Below are positions 36,850-45,893 of a stretch of 64,000 bases of DNA, one piece after another. The DNA is taken from contig JACYUQ010000001.1 in NCBI GenBank assembly GCA_014841835.1, positions 372,001-436,000 of the forward strand. The letters are read 5' to 3'. The notes beneath the pieces are model-generated. The model did not search any database. It was not told where the DNA came from and saw only the letters and a program-made list of their open reading frames with translations. The stretch's first letter is position 1. Each line of letters begins with the position of its first letter. Both the position numbers and the translations under genes were made by a program. The DNA is from Oxalobacteraceae sp. CFBP 13730. GTDB lineage: Bacteria; Pseudomonadota; Gammaproteobacteria; Burkholderiales; Burkholderiaceae_D.

Positions 36850-37752
36850 TCAGTTAGCCACTTGTTCGTGGGTCAGCGCGCGTGCCAGCGACACCAGCGC
36901 CAGTTCGAGCAGCAGGCCGACCACGCCGATGATGGCAATCGCGATGATGATGTGCGCCACGTTCAGGTTGTTCCACTCGTCCCATACCCAGAAGCCGATG
37001 CCCACGCCGCCGGTCAGCATTTCGGCTGCGACGATGACGAGCCAGGCGGTGCCGATCGCCAGGCGCACGCCGGTCAGGATGTAGGGCAGCGCCGATGGCA
37101 AAAGGATCTTGGTGAGGATTTTCCATTCCGACAGGTTCAGCACGCGCGCCACGTTCATGTAGTCCTGCGGCACGCGCTGCACGCCGACTGCCGTGTTGAT
37201 GATCATCGGCCAGATCGAGCAGATAAAAATCGACCAGATCGCCGCCGGATCGGCCGACTTGAAGACCAGGAGGCCAATCGGCAGCCAGGCCAGTGGCGAG
37301 ACTGGCTTGAGCAGGCTGATGATCGGGCCGAACATGCGGCTGACGAACTGCACGCGCCCGATCACGAAGCCCAGCGGAATCCCGATCAGCGCCGCCAGGC
37401 CGAAGCCGATCGCCACGCGCTGCAGCGACGCCAGCACGTTCCAGCCGATGCCCTGGTCGTTGGGGCTGTTGCGGTAGAACGGATCGGCAAACAGTTCCAG
37501 CGCCGTCTGCCACGTGACCAGCGGCGATGGAAACGCTTCGTTCTGCGCGGCGATCACTTGCCAGACCAGCAGCACGAGCGCGATGCCGGTCAGCGGGGGC
37601 GCGACGCGCCGCACCACTGCGGCAAACGGCTGTGCGCGGCGCGCAGCGATGGCGGCGGCCGGCTTGCGCGGCGGAACCGTGCGCGCCGGGCCGCTGACAG
37701 TCACCGGCGCTGGCGCCGTCTCGTTGGGAACGGATTTCAACAGGGCATTCAT
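36850..37752 (-). CDS. Nitrate-type ABC transporter permease (NrtB family)
   Basis: A 300-residue BPD_transp_1 permease with about six transmembrane helices from residue 45 on. The EAA-type cytoplasmic loop (VLNLSEWKILTKILLPSALPYILTGVRLAIGTAWLVIVAAEM) contacts the ATPase, and GGVGIGFWVWDEWNNL matches nitrate permeases. The ATG at 37752 has GAGGAG 6 nt upstream. The first 40 residues are a Pro/Ala/Arg-rich cytoplasmic tail. Confidence 0.9.
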   Translation of the reverse strand: MNALLKSVPNETAPAPVTVSGPARTVPPRKPAAAIAARRAQPFAAVVRRVAPPLTGIALVLLVWQVIAAQNEAFPSPLVTWQTALELFADPFYRNSPNDQGIGWNVLASLQRVAIGFGLAALIGIPLGFVIGRVQFVSRMFGPIISLLKPVSPLAWLPIGLLVFKSADPAAIWSIFICSIWPMIINTAVGVQRVPQDYMNVARVLNLSEWKILTKILLPSALPYILTGVRLAIGTAWLVIVAAEMLTGGVGIGFWVWDEWNNLNVAHIIIAIAIIGVVGLLLELALVSLARALTHEQVAN

Positions 37753-37780
37753 GACGGCTCCTCGCAGTACGGGTGAATGG

Positions 37781-39061
37781 TCAAGCCTTGACCTTGAACG
37801 ACGCGGCATACGCCTGTGGGTTCTTGCCATCCCACACGGTGCCGTCCATCAGCTTCGAGGTGCGCAGCAAGCCCGCCGGGACCGGCGTCTTCGTCATCGT
37901 GGCCGCGTCCTTGTACAGCTGGACCTGGTTGACCGCCGTGGCCACGGCCAGGTAATCCGGATCGGTCTTGAGCAGGCCCCAGCGGCGGTGCTGCGTCATG
38001 AACCACATGCCATCGGACAGGTACGGGAAGTTGACCAGGCCATCGTTGTAGAACTTCATGTGGTTCGCGTCGTCCCAGGTCTTGCCCATGCCGTTCTGGT
38101 AGCGGCCCATGATGCGCTGGTCGATCGCATCCTTGCTGGTGTTGACGTACGACTTGGCGGCAATCACTTCGGCCATCTTGTTCTTGTTGGCCAGCGACGC
38201 GTCGATCCACTTGCCCGCCTCCAGAATGGCAGCCATCATCGCGCGGCACGTGTTCGGATTGGCTTTCGCGAACGCCAGCGTCGAGCCCAGCACTTTCTCC
38301 GGATGGTCGCGCCAGATGTCCTGGGTCGTCGTGGCGGTGATGCCGATGCCGTCCATGATGGCGCGGTGGCCCCACGGCTCGCCGACGCAGAAGCCGTCCA
38401 TGTTCCCGATGCGCATATTGGCCACCATCTGCGGCGGCGGCACGGTGATGACCTTGGCGTCCTTCATCGGATTGATGCCGTTGGCGGCGAGCCAGTAGTA
38501 CAGCCACATCGCGTGGGTGCCGGTCGGGAACGTCTGCGCGAAGGTGTAGTCGCGCTTTTCGGTGCGCATCAGTTTGGCGAGCGAGGCGCCGTCGACGGCG
38601 CCCTTGGTTGCCAGTTGCTTCGACAGCGTGATGGCCTGGCCGTTGTTGTTCAAGCCCATCAGCACGGCCATGTCCTTCTTCTGGCCGCCAATGCCCATCT
38701 GCACGCCGTACAGCAGGCCGTACAGCACGTGGGCGGCGTCGAGGTCGCCGTTGGCGAGCTTGTCGCGCACGCCGGCCCACGAGGCCTCTTTGCTGAGCAC
38801 GAACTTGACGCCGTATTTCTTGTCAAAGCCCAGCACCGACGCCATCACGACCGATGCGCAATCGGTCAGTGGAATGAAGCCGATCCTGATCTCGGTCTTT
38901 TCGGGCTTGTCCGACCCCGCCGCCCATGCCCCGCCCCCGGCCAACCCCAAAAGGCCACCGGCCGCGGCCAGCGATGCGCCATGAATGATGTGCCGGCGTG
39001 TCCCGTCGACGTTCGTGCCGGTGGACGGGTTGCCCTGCGCTTGACGCTGTTGATTTTCCAT
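37781..39061 (-). CDS. Nitrate-binding ABC transporter substrate protein (NrtA family), Tat-exported
   Basis: A 426-residue periplasmic binding protein. Its N-terminus has a twin-arginine signal (TRRHIIHGASLAAAGG near residue 21) and an Ala/Gly hydrophobic core cut around GAWAAG. The mature start EIRIGFIPLTDCASVVMA and the segment MRIGNMDGFCVGEPWGHRAI are typical of NrtA/NasF/CmpA proteins that bind nitrate, nitrite or bicarbonate. GGGA precedes the ATG at 39061; the longer upstream frame runs through the regulated leader. First gene of the operon. No nitrate reductase gene is in the window. Confidence 0.92.
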   Translation of the reverse strand: MENQQRQAQGNPSTGTNVDGTRRHIIHGASLAAAGGLLGLAGGGAWAAGSDKPEKTEIRIGFIPLTDCASVVMASVLGFDKKYGVKFVLSKEASWAGVRDKLANGDLDAAHVLYGLLYGVQMGIGGQKKDMAVLMGLNNNGQAITLSKQLATKGAVDGASLAKLMRTEKRDYTFAQTFPTGTHAMWLYYWLAANGINPMKDAKVITVPPPQMVANMRIGNMDGFCVGEPWGHRAIMDGIGITATTTQDIWRDHPEKVLGSTLAFAKANPNTCRAMMAAILEAGKWIDASLANKNKMAEVIAAKSYVNTSKDAIDQRIMGRYQNGMGKTWDDANHMKFYNDGLVNFPYLSDGMWFMTQHRRWGLLKTDPDYLAVATAVNQVQLYKDAATMTKTPVPAGLLRTSKLMDGTVWDGKNPQAYAASFKVKA

Positions 39062-39086
39062 TGCAAATCCCAAAAAGTGATCAGGC

Positions 39087-39131
39087 AAAAAAAAACGGCT
39101 ACCGCACATGAACGTGTTCATGCGTTGGTAG
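39087..39131 (-). terminator. Intrinsic terminator (attenuator) in the nitrate-transporter leader
   Basis: On the minus strand CTACC/GGTAG enclose CATGAAC/GTTCATG, followed by CCG and nine T. It lies between the sigma-54 start site and the substrate-binding-protein gene, so transcripts must read through it for the operon to be expressed. Confidence 0.8.
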
Positions 39132-39165
39132 ACGTCGTTGTCCGGGGAGGCGGGCCAGCGTTGGC
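39130..39165 (-). promoter_or_regulatory. Candidate ANTAR-protein target: two hexaloop hairpins
   Basis: Two small hairpins have 6-nt loops with A at position 1 and G at position 4: GCC-AACGCT-GGC (39154-39165) and GGAC-AACGAC-GTCT (39130-39143). The second abuts and slightly overlaps the base of the terminator hairpin. This is the layout of NasR/NasT-type antitermination leaders. The first stem is only three base pairs, so the call is tentative. Confidence 0.5.
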
Positions 39166-39202
39166 ATGCACCTCGTGCGCTCCGTTGCGCATTAACCATT
39201 AC

Positions 39203-39217
39203 GCAAGCTTCGTGCCA
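39203..39217 (-). promoter_or_regulatory. Sigma-54 promoter of the nitrate-transport operon
   Basis: TGGCACGAAGCTTGC on the minus strand matches the -24/-12 consensus (TGGCACG-N4-TTGC) in every defined position. Transcription would start near 39191, giving a leader of about 130 nt. Confidence 0.88.
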
Positions 39218-39246
39218 GTGGCCGCCGCAGAGTGAGCTTGGAAATG

Positions 39247-39300
39247 GCCACCGCTGCCGTGCACCGCAGCATGGCGCGCGCAGTGCACTACGATCGCGCA
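39247..39300 (-). promoter_or_regulatory. Two candidate NtrC-binding sites
   Basis: Two 17-bp imperfect palindromes resemble TGCAC-N6-GGTGCA. The site at 39284-39300 reads TGCGCGATCGTAGTGCA. The site at 39247-39263 reads TGCACGGCAGCGGTGGC. They are centred about 100 and 64 bases upstream of the predicted start, as expected for enhancer sites of a sigma-54 promoter. Confidence 0.5.
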
Positions 39301-39478
39301 GCGCCTCTTTTTGGACGGGGTTACAAGGCGTGCAGGCCGGCTGTCGGTACGCGCGCACGGTTGACAAGCCAGCCTTCCATTACCCAATGCGTGCATGCTA
39401 GGATTGTTTATTGCCTCAAACACAAGCAGAAGCACAGTACTGACCGTGCACCGCCGGGGCCTGCAACTGGAGCCATCT

Positions 39479-39673
39479 ATGCACACCGAACAAGTCCAGC
39501 GTCACCGTACGCCGATCCATACGGCGACCGCCGTCGACCGCAGCAATCCGAAGAAGCCGCGCCGTCATATCGCGCAAGACATCGTCTCGAACAGCCGCCG
39601 CCTGCGCCAGCGCATCGGCGTGGTTGCCGTCGTCTGCATCAGTCTGGCCACGCTGCTGGTGGCGTTCGAGTAA
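39479..39673 (+). CDS. Small single-pass membrane protein, hypothetical
   Basis: A 64-residue protein with a basic, hydrophilic N-terminal 45 residues (NPKKPRRHIAQD, SRRLRQRIG) and a C-terminal transmembrane helix (VVAVVCISLATLLVAFE). GGAG lies 7 nt before the ATG, which decides this start. A looser extended -10 (TGCTAGGAT, about 39396-39404) occurs upstream. No family recognised. It lies between the nitrate operon and the exporter cluster. Confidence 0.6.
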   Translation: MHTEQVQRHRTPIHTATAVDRSNPKKPRRHIAQDIVSNSRRLRQRIGVVAVVCISLATLLVAFE

Positions 39674-39752
39674 GCCGGCGCATTACCCATCGCCTTGCCC
39701 GCGCTGCAATGACCGGGCTATACTGCGCCGTCACCCGTTCCACCAGGATTGC

Positions 39753-40082
39753 ATGTCGCTGTTGCACACCTTACGCGTCACCCACACCAGCACGGCGCTG
39801 CGCCGGTTGCTCATGTGTGCGTGCGCGCTGATCCTGGCACTGCAACTCATGGGCAGCTCGTACCACGAGCATGACCTGGCCGAGCAACTGTCCGATTGTG
39901 TCAGCTGCCAGGTTGCCGCCCACGCCACGGCGGATCTGCCGGCCGTGTCGCCACAACTGCTGGCCGTTTTCCTGGCCGTCGCCTATCTTCTCGCGCGCCT
40001 GCCGCGCCCCGCGCCGTTCTACCGGCGCCAGTACCTGATCCCTTCCCCCCAGGCGCCACCACGCCACCAGTCCGTCCACTGA
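39753..40082 (+). CDS. Small membrane protein with His and CxxC motifs (DUF2946-like)
   Basis: A 109-residue protein. The first hydrophobic helix (about 22-36) is followed by SSYHEHDLAEQLSDCVSCQVAAH, which combines an H-x-H-D cluster with a C-x-x-C pair, and then a second helix (about 69-84). The layout is like DUF2946 proteins, often found beside metal-related genes, but assignment is tentative. AGGA precedes the ATG. The exporter operon begins 160 bases downstream on the same strand, with a GC-rich spacer between. Confidence 0.6.
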   Translation: MSLLHTLRVTHTSTALRRLLMCACALILALQLMGSSYHEHDLAEQLSDCVSCQVAAHATADLPAVSPQLLAVFLAVAYLLARLPRPAPFYRRQYLIPSPQAPPRHQSVH

Positions 40083-40241
40083 TTCGTCCATGCGCCGACG
40101 CGGTCATCAACGTGACCTGACGGCGTAGCGGCGCGAGTCATCTCCAGCCCGTTTGCCGGCGCCGCTTCTGCGCGTGCGTCTGCATCGAGCGCGCACGCTG
40201 CGTGCGTGCGCCGGCATACCTTTTCTACTTGAAAGAACACG

Positions 40242-40991
40242 ATGACCATGACCACTCCTGCCATGGAAGCGACCGGCGTGACCGTCGCCTACGGCACCAC
40301 GACCGTGCTGCGCGACCTGAACCTGCGTGTCGCGCGCGGCGAAATCTATGCCCTGCTGGGCGGCAATGGCGCCGGCAAATCGACGACGCTCAATGCGTTC
40401 CTCGGCTTTCTCGCACCGCAGACCGGCAGCGTGCGCGTGTGCGGCATCGACGTCGCCGCCGACCCGCTGGCCGCGCGCGGCCAGCTTGCCTACGTGCCGG
40501 AAAACGTCGCCCTTTACGAACACCTGAGCGCCCGCGAAAACATCGACTACTTCCTGCGCCTGGCTGGAAATGCCCCCATCGCCGCGACCATCGACGATGC
40601 CTTGCGCGCGGTGCGGCTCGACCCGGCCGCATGGACGCGTCGCCTGGGCGGCTACTCGAAAGGCATGCGCCAGAAGGTCGCGATCGCGCTGGCCGTGGCG
40701 CGCCAGGTGCCGCTGCTGCTGCTTGACGAGCCGACCACGGGCCTGGATCCCCAGGCCACCAGCGAATTCAACACGCTGCTGCAAGACTTGCGCGCGCGTG
40801 GCAGCGCCATCTTCATGGTCACGCACGATCTGCTGGGCGCAGCCGAGGTGGCCGACCGCATCGGTTTTTTCGAGCGCGGCCACATCAGCCACGAAGTCGC
40901 CGCCAGCGGCGCCGACCGCTATGACGTGCGCGACCTGTACCGGCGCTACGCCGGTGCCACTAACGCTGCCGCCAGACCGGAGGCCGCATGA
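40242..40991 (+). CDS. ABC-2 type exporter ATPase
   Basis: A 249-residue ABC ATPase of the NosF/CcmA-like group. Walker A GGNGAGKS, a Q-loop region (AYVPENVALYEHLS), signature YSKGMRQK, Walker B LLLLDEPTTGLD, H loop VTHD. It overlaps the first permease by ATGA, so the three genes form one coupled operon. Substrate unknown. Confidence 0.9.
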   Translation: MTMTTPAMEATGVTVAYGTTTVLRDLNLRVARGEIYALLGGNGAGKSTTLNAFLGFLAPQTGSVRVCGIDVAADPLAARGQLAYVPENVALYEHLSARENIDYFLRLAGNAPIAATIDDALRAVRLDPAAWTRRLGGYSKGMRQKVAIALAVARQVPLLLLDEPTTGLDPQATSEFNTLLQDLRARGSAIFMVTHDLLGAAEVADRIGFFERGHISHEVAASGADRYDVRDLYRRYAGATNAAARPEAA

Positions 40992-42418
40992 GCGTTTCCC
41001 GAGCACTGCCCGCGGTTGCGGTGGGCGAGTGGCGCGCGATGCTGCGCAACCAGGTGGCCGTCGCTGCCGGCATCCTGATGCTGGCGCTCACGCTCGTCGC
41101 CATCGTCGTCAGCCATGAGCGCGTCACCGCTGTCAATGCCGAACGGGCGCGCTTCCAGAGCACGGTCGACGCCCAGTGGGCCAACCAGCCGGACCGCCAC
41201 CCGCACCGCGTCGTCCATTACGGGCACTATGTGTTCCGCCCGCTGAGCCCCCTCGCCTTCTTCGATTTCGGCGTCGATCCGTTCACCGGCAGCACGCTGT
41301 TCCTGGAAGGTCACCGCCAGAACAGCGCCAACTTCAGCGACGCCGCCCAGTCGTCGGTGCTGCTGCGTTTCGGCCAATTGACGCCGGCCTTCGTGCTGCA
41401 GGTACTGACACCGTTGCTGATCGTGTTCCTCGCCTTCGGCAGCGTCGCGCGCGAACGCGAACGCGGCCAGTTGCGGCTGCAGATCGTGCAGGGCGTGCGC
41501 GGCGCGACGCTGTTGCTTGGCAAGCTCGCGGCCCACGCGGGTGTGGCGCTGCTGCTGGGGGCGCCGGCCTTCATCGCGCTGGTGGCGATCGCCGTCATGC
41601 ACCCGGCCGTCGCGGCCGAAGCGCTGGCCCTGATGGCCGGGTATGCGCTGTACCTCTTGGTGTGGGTCGTGGCGGCCGTGCTGGTGTCGGCGTCGCTGCC
41701 CCGGGCGCGTGACGCGCTGCTGGCGCTGGTGGCCGGCTGGATCGTCACGGCGATCCTGCTGCCGCGCGTGATGCCCGATATCGCCGCCGGTGACGTGGGC
41801 CGCCCGAGCCGTATCGAAACCGAGGTCGCCATCCACGAGCGGCTCGCCGCGATCGGCGACAGCCACAATCCGGACGACCCGTACTTCAAGGCGTTCCGGG
41901 CGCGCACGCTGGCGCACTATGGCGTGACGAGCGTGGAAGACCTGCCGGTCAACTACAGCGGCCTGTTGATGGCCGAGGGGGAGCGCATGACGAGCGCCCT
42001 GTTCGATGAATTCATGCGCGCCGATCATGCGCGTCAGAGTGAAGAAAGCGCGATCGTGCACTCGGCCAGCGTGGCCAGTCCGCTGATCGCGCTGCGCCGC
42101 ATGTCGACCGCACTGTCCGGCACCAACCTCGACAGTCATGCGCGCTTCCTGCTCGAAGGTGAACGCTACCGCTATGCGTTCGTCCAGCGGCTCAATGGCC
42201 TGCACGTCAACGTCGTCACGCCCACCGGCGCCGGCGACGAGCGCATCGACAAGCACCATTGGGAAGACACGCCGCGCTTCGGCTACGCTCCCGCGCCGTT
42301 CGGCGACGTCGCCGCGCGCCACGCCTGGCCCGCATTCGCCCTGCTGGGTGCCTGGCTGCTGGCGTTATGCGCCATCGGCGGCTGGGTCGCCAAACGTCTG
42401 GAAAGGAATCCGGCATGA
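40988..42418 (+). CDS. ABC-2 transporter permease, DUF3526-like (first)
   Basis: A 476-residue membrane protein. One N-terminal transmembrane helix (about 25-45), a large extracytoplasmic segment (about 46-130), then a cluster of helices with the cytoplasmic loop SVARERERGQLRLQIVQGVRG, a second long soluble part (about 275-435), and a last helix near the C-terminus. This architecture is that of DUF3526 ABC-2 permeases. Four-base overlaps at both ends. It forms a pair with the next gene, a likely heterodimer. Confidence 0.85.
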   Translation: MSVSRALPAVAVGEWRAMLRNQVAVAAGILMLALTLVAIVVSHERVTAVNAERARFQSTVDAQWANQPDRHPHRVVHYGHYVFRPLSPLAFFDFGVDPFTGSTLFLEGHRQNSANFSDAAQSSVLLRFGQLTPAFVLQVLTPLLIVFLAFGSVARERERGQLRLQIVQGVRGATLLLGKLAAHAGVALLLGAPAFIALVAIAVMHPAVAAEALALMAGYALYLLVWVVAAVLVSASLPRARDALLALVAGWIVTAILLPRVMPDIAAGDVGRPSRIETEVAIHERLAAIGDSHNPDDPYFKAFRARTLAHYGVTSVEDLPVNYSGLLMAEGERMTSALFDEFMRADHARQSEESAIVHSASVASPLIALRRMSTALSGTNLDSHARFLLEGERYRYAFVQRLNGLHVNVVTPTGAGDERIDKHHWEDTPRFGYAPAPFGDVAARHAWPAFALLGAWLLALCAIGGWVAKRLERNPA

Positions 42419-43785
42419 AAACACTGTTATTGGAACTGCGCCAGATCGCACATTCGCGCCTGGCTATCGGTGCCGTCGTGCTGCTGATGCTGTTGTCTGC
42501 CCTGTCCGTCTGGACCGGCCTGCATACCGTGAGCCAGCAGCGCGCCACGCTCGAGCGCATCGCTGCAAGCCATGCTCACGACCGCGCAGCCATCCTGGCC
42601 ACGCAGCTGCAGGTTGGCAGTAACACAGGGAGCGCCGAGGCCGGCGCGGTCGGCTACTACTTGCCCCACCTGACCGTCAATCCGCCGTCGCCGCTGGCAT
42701 TCGCCGCCATCGGCGGGCGCGACCTGCAGCCGTCGGCGCTGCGCGTGCGCATCCTTGGTCTGCAGTCGCAACTGTACGAATCCGAGTCGATCAATCCCGA
42801 ACTGGCGATGCCGGGGCGCTTCGATTTCGCATTCGTGCTGGTGTACCTGACGCCACTGTTCGTCATCGCGCTGATGCACGATCTGGTCTCGAGCGAGCGC
42901 GAAGCCGGCCGCCTGCGCCTGCTGGCGTCCCTGCCCAAAGGCGCGGCCAATACCTGGCGCCGCCGCGTCGGCTTGCGCTATGGATTGCTATGGCTCGCTG
43001 CGCTGCTGCCACTGGCGGTGGGGACGTTTGTCGCCGGGGCTGGCGTGACCGGCTTCGCCCGGATTGCGCTGGTGGCGACGCTGTACCTGGCGTTCTGGTT
43101 CGGCCTCGCGGCCTGGGTGGCAGCGCGTGCGCGCACGTCGGCCGGCAGCGCCGCGATCCTGCTGGCGAGCCTGGTGGGACTGACGATGATCCTGCCGACG
43201 CTGGCCGATGCGGGCATCGCGCGCCTGTCGCCGGTGTCGAAAGGTGTCGAGCTGGCGCTGGCGCAACGTCAGGCCGTGCACTCGGCGTGGGACGTGCCCA
43301 AGCCCGAGACATTCGAGAAATTCTTCCGCACCCATCCCGAATGGAAGGACACGGCGCCGGTCACCGGGCGCTTCCACTGGAAATGGTATTACGCGATGCA
43401 CCAGGCGGGCGACGATGCGGTGGCGCCCAGCGTGGCGCAGTACCGCGCCAGCATGATGGCGCGCGAAGACTGGACCGCGCGCGCGGGGCTGCTGCTGGCG
43501 TCGGTGAACGTGCAGGTGCTGCTGCACCGGCTGGCCGATACCGATTTGGCCTCGCAACTGGCGTACCACGACCGGATCGGGGCGTATCACACGCGGCTGC
43601 GGCAGTTCTTCTATCCGTACATGTTTGATGAGCGCCCGTTCACACCAAGCGATGCGGCGAAATTGCCCGTGTACGACGGCCGTGCGATGACAGGGACGCT
43701 GGCGCCGGGGCAGTTGCTGGCGCTGGCCGTGCTGGCCTTGTTGCTATTGGCGGTGGGGCTGCGCGCTTTGCGCAGAGTGCGGTAG
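42415..43785 (+). CDS. ABC-2 transporter permease, DUF3526-like (second)
   Basis: A 456-residue permease with the same layout as the preceding gene: N-terminal helix (about 14-34), soluble region, loop LVSSEREAGRLRLLASLPKGA, central helices, a soluble region containing VTGRFHWKWYYAMHQAGDDAV, and a C-terminal helix (LALAVLALLLLAVGLRALRR). The start overlaps the preceding stop (ATGA). The two permeases are probably old duplicates. A hairpin terminator follows. Confidence 0.85.
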   Translation: MKTLLLELRQIAHSRLAIGAVVLLMLLSALSVWTGLHTVSQQRATLERIAASHAHDRAAILATQLQVGSNTGSAEAGAVGYYLPHLTVNPPSPLAFAAIGGRDLQPSALRVRILGLQSQLYESESINPELAMPGRFDFAFVLVYLTPLFVIALMHDLVSSEREAGRLRLLASLPKGAANTWRRRVGLRYGLLWLAALLPLAVGTFVAGAGVTGFARIALVATLYLAFWFGLAAWVAARARTSAGSAAILLASLVGLTMILPTLADAGIARLSPVSKGVELALAQRQAVHSAWDVPKPETFEKFFRTHPEWKDTAPVTGRFHWKWYYAMHQAGDDAVAPSVAQYRASMMAREDWTARAGLLLASVNVQVLLHRLADTDLASQLAYHDRIGAYHTRLRQFFYPYMFDERPFTPSDAAKLPVYDGRAMTGTLAPGQLLALAVLALLLLAVGLRALRRVR

Positions 43786-43810
43786 GGTTGGCGGCCAGGC
43801 CGCCAACCCT
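43784..43810. terminator. Bidirectional hairpin between the exporter operon and the chemoreceptor gene
   Basis: An 11-bp perfect inverted repeat (AGGGTTGGCGG) with a 5-nt loop lies in the 30-bp space between two convergent genes. No T tract. Confidence 0.6.
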
Positions 43811-43815
43811 GTCGA

Positions 43816-45639
43816 TCAGAACTCTTCCCAGCCGTCGCCGGTGCTGGCGTTGGCGTTGGCGGTCGCTGCCTTCGCTGTCTGCGCCGGCTTCACCGGCTTC
43901 GCGGCCGGCGGGGTATCGGCGCGGGTTGTCGTCACGACCGGTTTTACCGGCGCTTTCGCTACCGGCTTCAGCGCAGGTTTGGCCACCACTGGCGGCGTCG
44001 CTTTGGCCACCGCAGGCGGTGCTGCATTGCTCACCATCTTCGGCGCACTGGTCACCACGCGCGGCTTGGCCACGACTGCGCGCACGCCTGACGGCGTCAC
44101 GAGCTTGAACTCGCCCACGGTCTGCGCCAGCTTGGCCGCTTCTTCCTGCAACGATGTCGCCGCCGCCGACGCCTGTTCGACCAGCGCCGCATTCTGCGTC
44201 GTCACCTGATCCATCTGCGCGATAGCGCCGTTGATCTGCTCGATGCCGGCTGTCTGCTCCTGGCTGGCGGCGGTGATCTCGGACATGATGTCGGTCACGC
44301 GGTTCACGCTTTGCACGATTTCGGCCATCGTCGTGCCGGCGCGGTCCACCAGTTCCGAGCCGTGGTGCACCTTTTCGACCGAATCGTCGATCAGCACCTT
44401 GATTTCCTTCGCTGCCGCCGCGCTGCGCTGCGCCAGGCTGCGCACCTCGCCTGCCACTACCGCAAAGCCGCGCCCCTGCTCGCCGGCGCGTGCTGCCTCG
44501 ACGGCTGCGTTCAGGGCCAGAATATTGGTCTGGAACGCGATGCCATCGATCACGGCGATGATGTCGACGATGCGCGTGGCCGACGTATTGATCGCGCCCA
44601 TCGTCTGTACCACCTCGGCCACCACGGCGCCGCCCTTGCCTGCCACTTCCGATGCCGACGTGGCCAGCGCATTGGCCTGGCGCGCGTTGTCGGCGTTCTG
44701 CTTGACGGTCGATGTCAGTTCTTCCATCGACGAGGCGGTTTCTTCCAGCGAGCCGGCCTGCTGCTCGGTACGCGACGACAGATCCAGGTTGCCGGCCGCA
44801 ATTTCGCTGGAAGCGGTGGCGATATTGTCGGTACCGGTGCGGACCTGGCCGACGATGCGCACCAGTGAATCGTTCATGTCCTTGAGCGCCTGCAGCAGGC
44901 GGCCGGTTTCGTCGGTCGAGGTGACCTCGATGGTCTGGGTCAGGTCGCCCTGAGCCACGGCGCCGGCGATCTTCACGGCCTGCTCGATCGGACGCACGAT
45001 CGCGCGCACCAGCAGGTAGCCAACCAGCGCGGCCATGACGAGGCCAAAGGCCAGGCCGGCCAGGCACACCGCGCGCACCAGCTCAAAAGTAGCCTGCGAC
45101 GCCTGGTATTCGGCCAGTGCCGCAGCCTGCTGTTCGTTGATCAGCCGGATGCCCAGGGTATTCAGCGATGCATACAGCTGCGTCATCGGCCCGTTCAGCA
45201 ACTGGATCGCCTGCGCATTGTCATTGGCGCGGATCGCCGCCACTGCCGGCAGCAGGCCGCCATCGAGGAACGCCTTGCGCGCCGCGGCGATCTCCCCGAC
45301 CAGCGCGCGCTCCTTCTCGCTCATCGGAATCTGCGTGAACTCGCCCCACAGCTTGGTGATGGTGGCGCTCGTTGCAGCGACGGTGTCCATGGCAGCGCTG
45401 CGCTGACCGGCATCTTCCAGGTTGACGGCTTTCGCGACGGCCAGCTGGTTTGCCGTGATCAGCTGGGTGACTTCGCCGGCCTGGCTCAATCCAACCAGGC
45501 GGCGATCGTACATCTGCTTGAGCTCAGCGTTGGCCGTACCGAGGTTGTAGATGCCGATGACGGCGCCGGCGATGAGTTCGACCGCGAGGAACGCGATGAC
45601 GAAAATGAGGCGCGACTTGATGCTGAGATGTTTGAACAT
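43816..45639 (-). CDS. Methyl-accepting chemotaxis protein with C-terminal WEEF tail
   Basis: A 607-residue chemoreceptor. Transmembrane helix at about 10-30, a four-helix-bundle periplasmic domain (about 35-185), second helix (about 190-212), HAMP, and a signalling domain with the hairpin tip [33 protein letters not shown]. After the bundle come about 85 Ala/Pro/Val/Lys-rich residues and the terminal GDGWEEF, resembling the tethering pentapeptide (NWETF type) that recruits CheR/CheB. Single gene, minus strand. Confidence 0.93.
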   Translation of the reverse strand: MFKHLSIKSRLIFVIAFLAVELIAGAVIGIYNLGTANAELKQMYDRRLVGLSQAGEVTQLITANQLAVAKAVNLEDAGQRSAAMDTVAATSATITKLWGEFTQIPMSEKERALVGEIAAARKAFLDGGLLPAVAAIRANDNAQAIQLLNGPMTQLYASLNTLGIRLINEQQAAALAEYQASQATFELVRAVCLAGLAFGLVMAALVGYLLVRAIVRPIEQAVKIAGAVAQGDLTQTIEVTSTDETGRLLQALKDMNDSLVRIVGQVRTGTDNIATASSEIAAGNLDLSSRTEQQAGSLEETASSMEELTSTVKQNADNARQANALATSASEVAGKGGAVVAEVVQTMGAINTSATRIVDIIAVIDGIAFQTNILALNAAVEAARAGEQGRGFAVVAGEVRSLAQRSAAAAKEIKVLIDDSVEKVHHGSELVDRAGTTMAEIVQSVNRVTDIMSEITAASQEQTAGIEQINGAIAQMDQVTTQNAALVEQASAAATSLQEEAAKLAQTVGEFKLVTPSGVRAVVAKPRVVTSAPKMVSNAAPPAVAKATPPVVAKPALKPVAKAPVKPVVTTTRADTPPAAKPVKPAQTAKAATANANASTGDGWEEF

Positions 45640-45685
45640 GTTCGCTGGGCTGACGTGAGAAGGAATAAAAAAGGTGTTTTATTGG

Positions 45686-45715
45686 ATTATAGAAACTTAT
45701 CCTTACCCATGGGAA
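45686..45715 (-). promoter_or_regulatory. Promoter of the chemoreceptor gene
   Basis: A perfect TATAAT (45686-45691) with TTCCCA 18 bp upstream. I saw no good sigma-28 flagellar promoter here. Confidence 0.55.
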
Positions 45716-45893
45716 GTATTGAGCGCAAGATTGACGGGTTCCCTGTACAAGCGGGGCTGGGCGTCGCTGGTCCGCAACAACCCGATGGCCACCCGTGCAA
45801 GCTGCGCCTTGGCAAAAATGACAAGCGCACTGTGAACAGGCAACTTTGTCGATAAAATGCCATGATTGTCCACGCCGTCCCATCGAAGCCCCC

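Noticed and set aside
45640..45720. Sigma-28 flagellar promoter for the chemoreceptor gene
   Set aside because: A TAAG-like element occurs but the spacing to a GCCGATAA-like -10 is wrong.
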